Source of the DNA: Paulinella micropora
Taxonomy: Eukaryota > Cercozoa > Imbricatea > Euglyphida
Direction: 5' to 3'
Assembly: GCA_009731375.1 (NCBI GenBank)
Contig: BJOX01000025.1
Location: forward strand, 1,331,531 to 1,395,530
Length of the DNA: 64,000 nucleotides
In this document: piece by piece, positions 37,295-51,800 of the stretch
Numbering within the stretch: position 1 is the first letter of the stretch
Layout: the number at the start of each line of letters is the position of its first letter
Notes under the pieces: generated by a model
Told to the model about the DNA's origin: nothing
Databases searched by the model: none
Seen by the model: only the letters and a program-made list of their open reading frames with translations
Translations under genes and position numbers: made by a program

Positions 37295-38303
37295 TTCAGT
37301 ACCTTTTCTACTTCGCTTGGTGCGCATCTAGATTGAATTGTTTATTAGCCTCCACTACTATGTATCTATGTATCTATGTATCTATGTATATATGTATCTA
37401 TGTATCTATGTATCTATGTATCTATGTATCTATGTATCTATGTATCTATGTATCTATGCGTCTGTCTTGCCGATTGCGCGTCGACGTCAGACAATCAAGT
37501 AGCATGTATTATATATGTATGCATGTTTTTATGTATGTAGGTATCTATGCATGCATGGTTCTCTTTGTAGAATAGTCTTTATCGGTCACCTCCACAAAAT
37601 ATGGTCAGGTTACCGATAAAACTACATATGCGGCGCGCCAAATTTGACGTGTTTTGCGGGCTCGCCGGCCCGGCTCCGGCTCGCCCGCAAAACACGTCAA
37701 ATTTGTGGCTAGCCGCATAATATACTATTTTTTTTTTCTACTCTGCCTGGTGCGCGTCTACATTGAATCATTGAGTAACCTTTATCATGTGTGTGTGCGT
37801 GTATCTATCCATCTATCTATCTATCCATCTATCCATCTATCCATCTATGTATCATTGCACTTATCTATGTATCATTGTACTTATCTATGTATCATTGTAC
37901 TTATCTATGCATCTATGTGCATATATCTATGTATCTATGTATCTATGCATCTATGTTTTCTACTCTGTCTTCTGGTGCGCGTCCCGGTTGGACAAGTAAG
38001 TAACATATATTATATATGTATCTATGTATCTATGTGTGTATGTATCTATGCATCTATCCATCTATGTATCTATGTATCTATGCATAAGAGTACTATTTTA
38101 TTTTTATTTTATTTTTATTTTATTTTTATTTTTATTTTATTTTTATTTTGTTTTATTTTATTTTATTTTTATTTTATTTTATTTTATTTTATTCTGCTTG
38201 ATGCGCGTCGACGTTGGATAATCTAGTTGCATGTATTATGTATGTATGTCTGTTCCTATGTACGTATGTATATCTACGTCTATGTATCTATGTCTGATAG
38301 TAC

Positions 38304-38336
<33 letters not shown>

Positions 38337-38344
38337 CATTATTA

Positions 38345-38399
<55 letters not shown>

Positions 38400-38413
38400 C
38401 ATTACCATTACTA

Positions 38414-38459
<46 letters not shown>

Positions 38460-38594
38460 CATTATTACTTTTTCTATTCTGCTTGGTGCGCTTCGACGCT
38501 AGACAATCTAGTAGCATGTATCTTTTATGTATGTCTGTTCCTATGTATGTATGTATCTATACGTCTATGTATCTATGTCTGATAGTATTTTTTC

Positions 38595-38630
<36 letters not shown>

Positions 38631-38657
38631 CATTATTATTATCATTATCATTATTAT

Positions 38658-38739
<82 letters not shown>

Positions 38740-38856
38740 CTTTCTATTCTGCTTGGTGCGCTTCGACGCTAGACAATCTAGTAGCATGTATTATATATGC
38801 ATGCCTGTTCCTATGTATGTATGTATCTATACGTCTATGTCTGATAGTACTTTTTC

Positions 38857-38910
<54 letters not shown>
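37265..38910 (+). repeat. Compound repeat: CTAT, TTA and TAG arrays around a recurring core
   Basis: A core of about 45 bp (TTCTATTCTGCTTGGTGCGC, TTCGACGCTAGACAATCTAG, TAGCATGTAT) recurs at about 37307, 37738, 37965, 38190, 38473 and 38742, and again at 47400. Between cores lie TATC/TATG arrays, TTTTA arrays (38090-38190), TTA arrays (38304-38467, 38595-38657, 38857-38913) and a TAG array (38658-38738). The later copies are the most alike, so the right side grew most recently. Confidence 0.88.
37577..37719. other. Two adjacent palindromes, one with a perfect 23-bp stem
   Basis: The first pairs TTTATCGGTCACC with GGTTACCGATAAA (37577-37617). The second, 37627-37719, has outer arms TATGCGGC/GCCGCATA and perfect 23-bp inner arms beginning CAAATTTGACGTGTTTTGCG (37639-37661 with 37683-37705) around a GC-rich loop. 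TA on both sides would fit a 2-bp target duplication of a foldback element. Confidence 0.75.
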
Positions 38911-38914
<4 letters not shown>

Positions 38915-38917
<3 letters not shown>

Positions 38918-41900
38918 CCCAATGGCCTCAAGGCGTTAAACTGTGACGCCAACTCATAACCCGTTGGTGGTAGATGCTGGGGAGGAGGGTCGTTGCGCGC
39001 GTAAAAGATCTTAAACTCCGCATATGCTGGTTGATAGCCCAGGACCCAGCAGACACCAGATTGTTATGGGTGGGGTTTCGAGGCAGCTCTAGCAACCGCG
39101 CTTGGTGTATGCACTTGCACATTCGGTGACGTCTTGCAAGAGGTTGCTGGGACTGCGGAATAACCTCGGCTTAGTGCAGTCTTGCCCTCAGGAGCTCCAT
39201 CGGTGGCCCCGATCATCAGGCGAGAGACTGACACGGGGGGGTGGAGGACCTCGAACAAGGGTATTGGAGGCTTATGTCCGTTGAGGATATGCCATTAGCT
39301 GCATCAGTACGCCTCAGATATAGTAAATCTGCCTTGGAGTGTTGACTGTGACATATTTGAGGGAAATCCCGATGAAAAAACCTAGTCACACTTGCTAAAC
39401 AGAGTTCCAGCCCAATGGCCTCAAGGCGTTAAACTGTGACGCCAACTCATAACCCTTTGGTGGTAGATGCTGGGGAGGAGGGTCGTTGCGCGCGTAAAAG
39501 ATCTTAAACTCCGCATATGCTGGTTGATAGCCCAGGACCCAGCAGACACCAGATTGTTATGGGTGGGGTTTCGAGGCAGCTCTAGCAACCGCGCTTGGTG
39601 TATGCACTTGCACATTCGGTGACGTCTTGCAAGAGGTTGCTGGGACTGCGGAATAACCTCGGCTTAGTGCAGTCTTGCCCTCAGGAGCTCCATCGGTGGC
39701 CCCGATCATCAGGCGAGAGACTGACACGGGGGGGTGGAGGACCTCGAACAAGGGTATTGGAGGCTTATGTCCGTTGAGGATATGCCATTAGCTGCATCAG
39801 TACGCCTCAGATATAGTAAATCTGCCTTGGAGTGTTGACTGTGACATATTTGAGGGAAATCCCGATGAAAAAACCTAGTCACACTTGCTAAACAGAGTTC
39901 CAGCCCAATGGCCTCAAGGCGTTAAACTGTGACGCCAACTCATAACCCTTTGGTGGTAGATGCTGGGGAGGAGGGTCGTTGCGCGCGTAAAAGATCTTAA
40001 ACTCCGCATATGCTGGTTGATAGCCCAGGACCCAGCAGACACCAGATTGTTATGGGTGGGGTTTCGAGGCAGCTCTAGCAACCGCGCTTGGTGTATGCAC
40101 TTGCACATTCGGTGACGTCTTGCAAGAGGTTGCTGGGACTGCGGAATAACCTCGGCTTAGTGCAGTCTTGCCCTCAGGAGCTCCATCGGTGGCCCCGATC
40201 ATCAGGCGAGAGACTGACACGGGGGGGTGGAGGACCTCGAACAAGGGTATTGGAGGCTTATGTCCGTTGAGGATATGCCATTAGCTGCATCAGTACGCCT
40301 CAGATATAGTAAATCTGCCTTGGAGTGTTGACTGTGACATATTTGAGGGAAATCCCGATGAAAAAACCTAGTCACACTTGCTAAACAGAGTTCCAGCCCA
40401 ATGGCCTCAAGGCGTTAAACTGTGACGCCAACTCATAACCCTTTGGTGGTAGATGCTGGGGAGGAGGGTCGTTGCGCGCGTAAAAGATCTTAAACTCCGC
40501 ATATGCTGGTTGATAGCCCAGGACCCAGCAGACACCAGATTGTTATGGGTGGGGTTTCGAGGCAGCTCTAGCAACCGCGCTTGGTGTATGCACTTGCACA
40601 TTCGGTGACGTCTTGCAAGAGGTTGCTGGGACTGCGGAATAACCTCGGCTTAGTGCAGTCTTGCCCTCAGGAGCTCCATCGGTGGCCCCGATCATCAGGC
40701 GAGAGACTGACACGGGGGGGTGGAGGACCTCGAACAAGGGTATTGGAGGCTTATGTCCGTTGAGGATATGCCATTAGCTGCATCAGTACGCCTCAGATAT
40801 AGTAAATCTGCCTTGGAGTGTTGACTGTGACATATTTGAGGGAAATCCCGATGAAAAAACCTAGTCACACTTGCTAAACAGAGTTCCAGCCCAATGGCCT
40901 CAAGGCGTTAAACTGTGACGCCAACTCATAACCCTTTGGTGGTAGATGCTGGGGAGGAGGGTCGTTGCGCGCGTAAAAGATCTTAAACTCCGCATATGCT
41001 GGTTGATAGCCCAGGACCCAGCAGACACCAGATTGTTATGGGTGGGGTTTCGAGGCAGCTCTAGCAACCGCGCTTGGTGTATGCACTTGCACATTCGGTG
41101 ACGTCTTGCAAGAGGTTGCTGGGACTGCGGAATAACCTCGGCTTAGTGCAGTCTTGCCCTCAGGAGCTCCATCGGTGGCCCCGATCATCAGGCGAGAGAC
41201 TGACACGGGGGGGTGGAGGACCTCGAACAAGGGTATTGGAGGCTTATGTCCGTTGAGGATATGCCATTAGCTGCATCAGTACGCCTCAGATATAGTAAAT
41301 CTGCCTTGGAGTGTTGACTGTGACATATTTGAGGGAAATCCCGATGAAAAAACCTAGTCACACTTGCTAAACAGAGTTCCAGCCCAATGGCCTCAAGGCG
41401 TTAAACTGTGACGCCAACTCATAACCCTTTGGTGGTAGATGCTGGGGAGGAGGGTCGTTGCGCGCGTAAAAGATCTTAAACTCCGCATATGCTGGTTGAT
41501 AGCCCAGGACCCAGCAGACACCAGATTGTTATGGGTGGGGTTTCGAGGCAGCTCTAGCAACCGCGCTTGGTGTATGCACTTGCACATTCGGTGACGTCTT
41601 GCAAGAGGTTGCTGGGACTGCGGAATAACCTCGGCTTAGTGCAGTCTTGCCCTCAGGAGCTCCATCGGTGGCCCCGATCATCAGGCGAGAGACTGACACG
41701 GGGGGGTGGAGGACCTCGAACAAGGGTATTGGAGGCTTATGTCCGTTGAGGATATGCCATTAGCTGCATCAGTACGCCTCAGATATAGTAAATCTGCCTT
41801 GGAGTGTTGACTGTGACATATTTGAGGGAAATCCCGATGAAAAAACCTAGTCACACTTGCTAAACAGAGTTCCAGCCCAATGGCCTCAAGGCGTTAAACT

Positions 41901-44900
41901 GTGACGCCAACTCATAACCCTTTGGTGGTAGATGCTGGGGAGGAGGGTCGTTGCGCGCGTAAAAGATCTTAAACTCCGCATATGCTGGTTGATAGCCCAG
42001 GACCCAGCAGACACCAGATTGTTATGGGTGGGGTTTCGAGGCAGCTCTAGCAACCGCGCTTGGTGTATGCACTTGCACATTCGGTGACGTCTTGCAAGAG
42101 GTTGCTGGGACTGCGGAATAACCTCGGCTTAGTGCAGTCTTGCCCTCAGGAGCTCCATCGGTGGCCCCGATCATCAGGCGAGAGACTGACACGGGGGGGT
42201 GGAGGACCTCGAACAAGGGTATTGGAGGCTTATGTCCGTTGAGGATATGCCATTAGCTGCATCAGTACGCCTCAGATATAGTAAATCTGCCTTGGAGTGT
42301 TGACTGTGACATATTTGAGGGAAATCCCGATGAAAAAACCTAGTCACACTTGCTAAACAGAGTTCCAGCCCAATGGCCTCAAGGCGTTAAACTGTGACGC
42401 CAACTCATAACCCTTTGGTGGTAGATGCTGGGGAGGAGGGTCGTTGCGCGCGTAAAAGATCTTAAACTCCGCATATGCTGGTTGATAGCCCAGGACCCAG
42501 CAGACACCAGATTGTTATGGGTGGGGTTTCGAGGCAGCTCTAGCAACCGCGCTTGGTGTATGCACTTGCACATTCGGTGACGTCTTGCAAGAGGTTGCTG
42601 GGACTGCGGAATAACCTCGGCTTAGTGCAGTCTTGCCCTCAGGAGCTCCATCGGTGGCCCCGATCATCAGGCGAGAGACTGACACGGGGGGGTGGAGGAC
42701 CTCGAACAAGGGTATTGGAGGCTTATGTCCGTTGAGGATATGCCATTAGCTGCATCAGTACGCCTCAGATATAGTAAATCTGCCTTGGAGTGTTGACTGT
42801 GACATATTTGAGGGAAATCCCGATGAAAAAACCTAGTCACACTTGCTAAACAGAGTTCCAGCCCAATGGCCTCAAGGCGTTAAACTGTGACGCCAACTCA
42901 TAACCCTTTGGTGGTAGATGCTGGGGAGGAGGGTCGTTGCGCGCGTAAAAGATCTTAAACTCCGCATATGCTGGTTGATAGCCCAGGACCCAGCAGACAC
43001 CAGATTGTTATGGGTGGGGTTTCGAGGCAGCTCTAGCAACCGCGCTTGGTGTATGCACTTGCACATTCGGTGACGTCTTGCAAGAGGTTGCTGGGACTGC
43101 GGAATAACCTCGGCTTAGTGCAGTCTTGCCCTCAGGAGCTCCATCGGTGGCCCCGATCATCAGGCGAGAGACTGACACGGGGGGGTGGAGGACCTCGAAC
43201 AAGGGTATTGGAGGCTTATGTCCGTTGAGGATATGCCATTAGCTGCATCAGTACGCCTCAGATATAGTAAATCTGCCTTGGAGTGTTGACTGTGACATAT
43301 TTGAGGGAAATCCCGATGAAAAAACCTAGTCACACTTGCTAAACAGAGTTCCAGCCCAATGGCCTCAAGGCGTTAAACTGTGACGCCAACTCATAACCCT
43401 TTGGTGGTAGATGCTGGGGAGGAGGGTCGTTGCGCGCGTAAAAGATCTTAAACTCCGCATATGCTGGTTGATAGCCCAGGACCCAGCAGACACCAGATTG
43501 TTATGGGTGGGGTTTCGAGGCAGCTCTAGCAACCGCGCTTGGTGTATGCACTTGCACATTCGGTGACGTCTTGCAAGAGGTTGCTGGGACTGCGGAATAA
43601 CCTCGGCTTAGTGCAGTCTTGCCCTCAGGAGCTCCATCGGTGGCCCCGATCATCAGGCGAGAGACTGACACGGGGGGGTGGAGGACCTCGAACAAGGGTA
43701 TTGGAGGCTTATGTCCGTTGAGGATATGCCATTAGCTGCATCAGTACGCCTCAGATATAGTAAATCTGCCTTGGAGTGTTGACTGTGACATATTTGAGGG
43801 AAATCCCGATGAAAAAACCTAGTCACACTTGCTAAACAGAGTTCCAGCCCAATGGCCTCAAGGCGTTAAACTGTGACGCCAACTCATAACCCTTTGGTGG
43901 TAGATGCTGGGGAGGAGGGTCGTTGCGCGCGTAAAAGATCTTAAACTCCGCATATGCTGGTTGATAGCCCAGGACCCAGCAGACACCAGATTGTTATGGG
44001 TGGGGTTTCGAGGCAGCTCTAGCAACCGCGCTTGGTGTATGCACTTGCACATTCGGTGACGTCTTGCAAGAGGTTGCTGGGACTGCGGAATAACCTCGGC
44101 TTAGTGCAGTCTTGCCCTCAGGAGCTCCATCGGTGGCCCCGATCATCAGGCGAGAGACTGACACGGGGGGGTGGAGGACCTCGAACAAGGGTATTGGAGG
44201 CTTATGTCCGTTGAGGATATGCCATTAGCTGCATCAGTACGCCTCAGATATAGTAAATCTGCCTTGGAGTGTTGACTGTGACATATTTGAGGGAAATCCC
44301 GATGAAAAAACCTAGTCACACTTGCTAAACAGAGTTCCAGCCCAATGGCCTCAAGGCGTTAAACTGTGACGCCAACTCATAACCCTTTGGTGGTAGATGC
44401 TGGGGAGGAGGGTCGTTGCGCGCGTAAAAGATCTTAAACTCCGCATATGCTGGTTGATAGCCCAGGACCCAGCAGACACCAGATTGTTATGGGTGGGGTT
44501 TCGAGGCAGCTCTAGCAACCGCGCTTGGTGTATGCACTTGCACATTCGGTGACGTCTTGCAAGAGGTTGCTGGGACTGCGGAATAACCTCGGCTTAGTGC
44601 AGTCTTGCCCTCAGGAGCTCCATCGGTGGCCCCGATCATCAGGCGAGAGACTGACACGGGGGGGTGGAGGACCTCGAACAAGGGTATTGGAGGCTTATGT
44701 CCGTTGAGGATATGCCATTAGCTGCATCAGTACGCCTCAGATATAGTAAATCTGCATTGGAGTGTTGACTGTGACATATTTGAGGGAAATCCCGATGAAA
44801 AAACCTAGTCACACTTGCTAAACAGAGTTCCAGCCCAATGGCCTCAAGGCGTTAAACTGTGACGCCAACTCATAACCCTTTGGTGGTAGATGCTGGGGAG

Positions 44901-46717
44901 GAGGGTCGTTGCGCGCGTAAAAGATCTTAAACTCCGCATATGCTGGTTGATAGCCCAGGACCCAGCAGACACCAGATTGTTATGGGTGGGGTTTCGAGGC
45001 AGCTCTAGCAACCGCGCTTGGTGTATGCACTTGCACATTCGGTGACGTCTTGCAAGAGGTTGCTGGGACTGCGGAATAACCTCGGCTTAGTGCAGTCTTG
45101 CCCTCAGGAGCTCCATCGGTGGCCCCGATCATCAGGCGAGAGACTGACACGGGGGGGTGGAGGACCTCGAACAAGGGTATTGGAGGCTTATGTCCGTTGA
45201 GGATATGCCATTAGCTGCATCAGTACGCCTCAGATATAGTAAATCTGCCTTGGAGTGTTGACTGTGACATATTTGAGGGAAATCCCGATGAAAAAACCTA
45301 GTCACACTTGCTAAACAGAGTTCCAGCCCAATGGCCTCAAGGCGTTAAACTGTGACGCCAACTCATAACCCTTTGGTGGTAGATGCTGGGGAGGAGGGTC
45401 GTTGCGCGCGTAAAAGATCTTAAACTCCGCATATGCTGGTTGATAGCCCAGGACCCAGCAGACACCAGATTGTTATGGGTGGGGTTTCGAGGCAGCTCTA
45501 GCAACCGCGCTTGGTGTATGCACTTGCACATTCGGTGACGTCTTGCAAGAGGTTGCTGGGACTGCGGAATAACCTCGGCTTAGTGCAGTCTTGCCCTCAG
45601 GAGCTCCATCGGTGGCCCCGATCATCAGGCGAGAGACTGACACGGGGGGGTGGAGGACCTCGAACAAGGGTATTGGAGGCTTATGTCCGTTGAGGATATG
45701 CCATTAGCTGCATCAGTACGCCTCAGATATAGTAAATCTGCCTTGGAGTGTTGACTGTGACATATTTGAGGGAAATCCCGATGAAAAAACCTAGTCACAC
45801 TTGCTAAACAGAGTTCCAGCCCAATGGCCTCAAGGCGTTAAACTGTGACGCCAACTCATAACCCTTTGGTGGTAGATGCTGGGGAGGAGGGTCGTTGCGC
45901 GCGTAAAAGATCTTAAACTCCGCATATGCTGGTTGATAGCCCAGGACCCAGCAGACACCAGATTGTTATGGGTGGGGTTTCGAGGCAGCTCTAGCAACCG
46001 CGCTTGGTGTATGCACTTGCACATTCGGTGACGTCTTGCAAGAGGTTGCTGGGACTGCGGAATAACCTCGGCTTAGTGCAGTCTTGCCCTCAGGAGCTCC
46101 ATCGGTGGCCCCGATCATCAGGCGAGAGACTGACACGGGGGGGTGGAGGACCTCGAACAAGGGTATTGGAGGCTTATGTCCGTTGAGGATATGCCATTAG
46201 CTGCATCAGTACGCCTCAGATATAGTAAATCTGCCTTGGAGTGTTGACTGTGACATATTTGAGGGAAATCCCGATGAAAAAACCTAGTCACACTTGCTAA
46301 ACAGAGTTCCAGCCCAATGGCCTCAAGGCGTTAAACTGTGACGCCAACTCATAACCCTTTGGTGGTAGATGCTGGGGAGGAGGGTCGTTGCGCGCGTAAA
46401 AGATCTTAAACTCCGCATATGCTGGTTGATAGCCCAGGACCCAGCAGACACCAGATTGTTATGGGTGGGGTTTCGAGGCAGCTCTAGCAACCGCGCTTGG
46501 TGTATGCACTTGCACATTCGGTGACGTCTTGCAAGAGGTTGCTGGGACTGCGGAATAACCTCGGCTTAGTGCAGTCTTGCCCTCAGGAGCTCCATCGGTG
46601 GCCCCGATCATCAGGCGAGAGACTGACACGGGGGGGGTGGAGGACCTCGAACAAGGGTATTGGAGGCTTATGTCCGTTGAGGATATGCCATTAGCTGCAT
46701 CAGTACGCCTCAGATAT

Positions 46718-46720
<3 letters not shown>
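38915..46720 (+). repeat. 493-bp satellite, fifteen full copies and one truncated
   Basis: Copies begin at 38915 and every 493 bases to 46310; the last stops after about 410 bases. The units are almost identical: the first has CCCGTTGG where others have CCCTTTGG, one at 44755 has TGCATTGG, and the last has one extra G in a G-run. Both ends of the array border TTA repeats. The unit start CAGCCCAATGG resembles a pol III box A but no matching box B is seen. No coding function is supported; the recurring short open frames are repeat only. Confidence 0.95.
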
Positions 46721-46773
<53 letters not shown>

Positions 46774-46832
46774 TATTGTTATTATTGTTATTATTGTTAT
46801 TATTGTTATTATTATTATTATTATTATTATGG
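46721..46832 (+). repeat. (TTA)n array
   Basis: TTA with GTTATTATT variants between the satellite end and the short LINE-end element. Confidence 0.9.
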
Positions 46833-47268
46833 AGGATGGGTGCACAGTATGGCACCCCACGGGAAGAGGAGGTGGTTGGGCCTCTTCCCACTGGTTCCGA
46901 GGCTATGTTGTGTTGTTTTTATAAGACATACACCACGTGGGGTCAAAGGGGTATATACATTCCGAGATCTAGGGTGGTGACAGGTTTCGACACTTACCGC
47001 AAAACGTCCTCATGCGCTGGCAGACCGCATGAAATGTCTGCTACCCCCCTTGAGTACCTCCATTCGACTTATACCCAGTCTTGTGGAACTCTCATAGGGA
47101 ATATCAATCATTTGCAGTTGATTCCCTGCAAGGTATCCGACAAGCCGAGCGGGTAGCTATTCAGGGATGGTTAGATCACTCTTCCCTCCCCAACATTCAC
47201 TGTGTGACTGTTGGGTCGAGGGATGGAGGCGCATGGTCCTGGGACTCAGCCATGACAGATCAATACAC
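46833..47268 (+). mobile_element. Short non-autonomous element with LINE 1 ends, inside TTA repeats
   Basis: The left end (GGAGGATGGGTGCACAGTAT, then GGGAAGAGGAGGTGGTTGGG) matches the start of LINE 1 at 27841. The right end contains ATGGAGGCGCATGGTCC in the frame that matches MEAH near the LINE C-terminus, then 30 bases to a TTA array. The 435-bp length and lack of a long frame suggest an internally deleted or SINE-like derivative mobilised by the LINE enzymes. Confidence 0.65.
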
Positions 47269-47337
<69 letters not shown>

Positions 47338-47342
47338 TATAA

Positions 47343-47377
<35 letters not shown>

Positions 47378-47395
47378 TATTATTATTATTAGTAC
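47269..47395 (+). repeat. (TTA)n array
   Basis: TTA repeats on the right side of the short element, same strand orientation as on its left. Confidence 0.9.
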
Positions 47396-48818
<1,423 letters not shown>

Positions 48819-51800
48819 TTTGGTCTATCAGCTCTGCATATCCGAAGACATAGGCATCCATTCCACCCCGCCGCCAATCGGCGACTGGGTAGCGGGCTGG
48901 GAATGGGCACTAGGCCCCGAATTTGTGCAGTCTGACGGTTCTACGCGTGATCTCTTGTGGGGTCTTTGAGTGTCCGGCACGGGGGAGTTAGGGTTGGAAG
49001 AGTTATCGGGCGCACGGTGTGATTGGTCGCGAGGTCGTTTGGAAACAAAGTAACTCCTGATGTCCTGCCGGCCGTCTCGATCGGCAGCGGGCCTCAGAAG
49101 GCGGGTCAACTCTTTGCCTCGGGTTTCGTAGGCTTGTTGGACAAAGAATTGGATATGTGCATCCGCGCTCGGGCACGGAATGCGCTGTCGCGTTGGGGCC
49201 CCCAAAATGAACGTGCTCATTTCTGTTTCCGAGCCCTCATCGGATAATCCTGATAAGAACTGGCCACAGCTGGGCTTGCCCTTGCGTTCGCAAGTGCAAT
49301 GAGCCCTGATCATGTCCATCATGAGGTCCCTGTCGCTATCGTACCGATCACAGTCAAGGAGGAAATGTTCCTCCGTTTCTTCTGCCTCCCCGCAAAGGCA
49401 GAGTGACGAGCGTGAACGTACGGTTTTCGCCATGAGGTAATTCAAGGCTGCCGACCCTGTCAACAATCGTCGACGAAGGACATTGGCGGCCCCGTTGCTC
49501 CTCGTGGCAAGAAGAGGCTGGAACTTAGTGGTGTTGTGCAACGCACTGGCGATAAGTCTGGCCTGGCTGCCCTCTTTTTCAGCAGCCTGCGTTAGCTTGG
49601 CCAAATCGTGACGTACCGACCATGCGTCCACCGCTCGGTCCCACACTCTCCTAGCATTGACCCTCGCTCCCTCTCTGGTTTCTGGGTCGAAGGGTACAGC
49701 CGACCCGTCTACTGAGCTTTTGAACGAGAGCCATTGCTCTTTCAGAGTGAGGTCATCCTCTAGTAGCGAAGCACACTGAGCCTGCCAGTTCGAAGACGTC
49801 CTGCCCGACACTCTGGAGTTCGGTTTTGGTAGCGAGACCAAGTAGCGGGGCCATCGGTCGCGTGACATGAGGTAAAGCTCGGCTCTATACCGCAGCTTTT
49901 TAGCCAGAAATCTGGTCTCCAGGCTGATTTGCCCAGCTAAAGCCCTCACCGCCCCTTGCGAGGCCTTGCGGCGAATGCTCAGCATTGCCGTAAGCGCGTG
50001 ATGTTGAATTGCCTCGTACTGCCTGCGTTTGGTGTCATTGAAGGTCGTCACCTCTGCTCCATATTCCAGAGATGAGAGTGTAGTTGTGGTCCACATGGCT
50101 CGCTTAGCCGCAAAGGGGATTTCTCTCCTCGCGAACAAACGTGCCAGCGCCACGTGCCCTTTGCGAGCCTTTGCTAGGGCGCGTTCGTGGTGTGCGTCCC
50201 AGCTCAAGGTGTTCGTCAGCATGAGCCCTAGGTATTTGTACTGCTTGACCACCTCGATTGCCTTTGAGCCGTAGTAGTAGCCTTCCGCTTTGCGACATAC
50301 CCCACGTGGGTGAACTTCCATCACCTGACTTTTGGCCAAGTTGATTTCGATCCTCCACGTATCACAAAACGAGCGCACCACTTCGATCATGGCGTTCAGC
50401 TCCTCCGGCGATTCCGCGAGCATGACGATATCATCTGCGTAGAGCAAACTCCGCAACTGTCGTCGGGTAGCCGGACCCTCGGGACTGTATGCCAGCCCTT
50501 TGCACCGTTCCGCCAACATTTCAGCAAGTGCGTCGATGAAGATAAGGAACAAGACAGGAGAGAGGGGGTCTCCTTGGCGAACTCCTTGTGACACAGGGAC
50601 GGGTTGGGTCAGGCAGCCATCTACGAGGACCCGCATGCGAATTCCTCGGTATGCATCACGAATGATGCGCCAGGCCCGTCCTCGAATTCCGCTTTGCCAC
50701 AGTCGTTCCCATAAGCCATCTTGCCAAACGGTATCGAACGCCTTTCGGAAGTCCACAAAGAACAGATAAGTACTGCGTCTCGTTAACTTCCTGCGTACCA
50801 GAGCCTCGTGCAATGAGATTATTTGGTCCGTTGTGGACCGGTTCGGACGAAATCCGCCTTGTTCCTCTGACAGTTTCCCTTCCATGAAGCCAGACAAACG
50901 CCTAGCCCACAGACTGAGATAGAGCTTTCCTAGACAGCTCATAAGAGCGATGCCTCGGTAGTTCCCCAAGTCAGCTGGGTCTCCGTCTTTGTAGAGGTTG
51001 ACAAGTGTGCCCATCCCCCAGTCGTCAGGCGTTGTCTCAATATCCCGAAGGAAGTTGAACATCCTCAGGAGGAGTTGGCGCATGGTAGCGCCACCGCACT
51101 TGAACATTTCGTTTCGAGTTTCGTCGTTGCCACACGCCTTACCGAACTGGGCCTGTTCTAAGCACTCTTCTAGCTCCTCCAGTGTGAACTCCCCGTCAAG
51201 GTCGATCTCAGCTTGTGTGACAGAGTCCCGGAGGTGCTCCGCCATGCGCGCCTCGATGGTGGTTCGGAAAGTTTCGTCAAAGAAGGGGTTTTGCAGAGGG
51301 GCACCTAGTTTGGCCCTATACCTGGTCACCGTGTCCAATCTCTCGGTCTGCGTAGTCGCCATGGTACCGTCCTCCTTACGGATCGGGTGTACCGTCGAGG
51401 CGCTAGCCTGTGGCACAAGTCGCCTGGCCAGGCTGTAGAAGTTCTTAGTGTCATGACGACCGTGTGCATCCACCATATTCGCCAAGAAACGTTCCCAGCT
51501 AGCCCGCTTCTTTGCCTGAACGAGTGCACGCGTTCTGCTACGTGCCTCGGAGTATTGGGCCCAGGTGTGCTCGGAGGGTGATTTAACGAAGACCCGGTAC
51601 GCGTTCCTGCGGGCGTTGATTGCAGTACGCAATTCGTCGTCAAACCAATCTCGACGGAACTCCTTGGCAACCAGCCGGTCACCCACCGAGGCTTTCAAAG
51701 CCGCGAACGACCTCTTAATGAACTCGCTCGTGACCTCGTTGGCCAGGCGTAGCCTTGTTGGCTGGTCCTTTTCCCGAGCTCCGCCAGGGAGTGTGAAGTC

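Noticed and set aside
35079-37336. Tyr/Ile/His- and Cys/Met/Tyr/Val-rich proteins in CATA/TATG arrays
   Set aside because: They are translations of microsatellites in all frames and have no start context or homology.
39064-46737. Recurring 60-64 codon frames in the 493-bp satellite
   Set aside because: They overlap each other on both strands, and the few differences between units do not show coding constraint.
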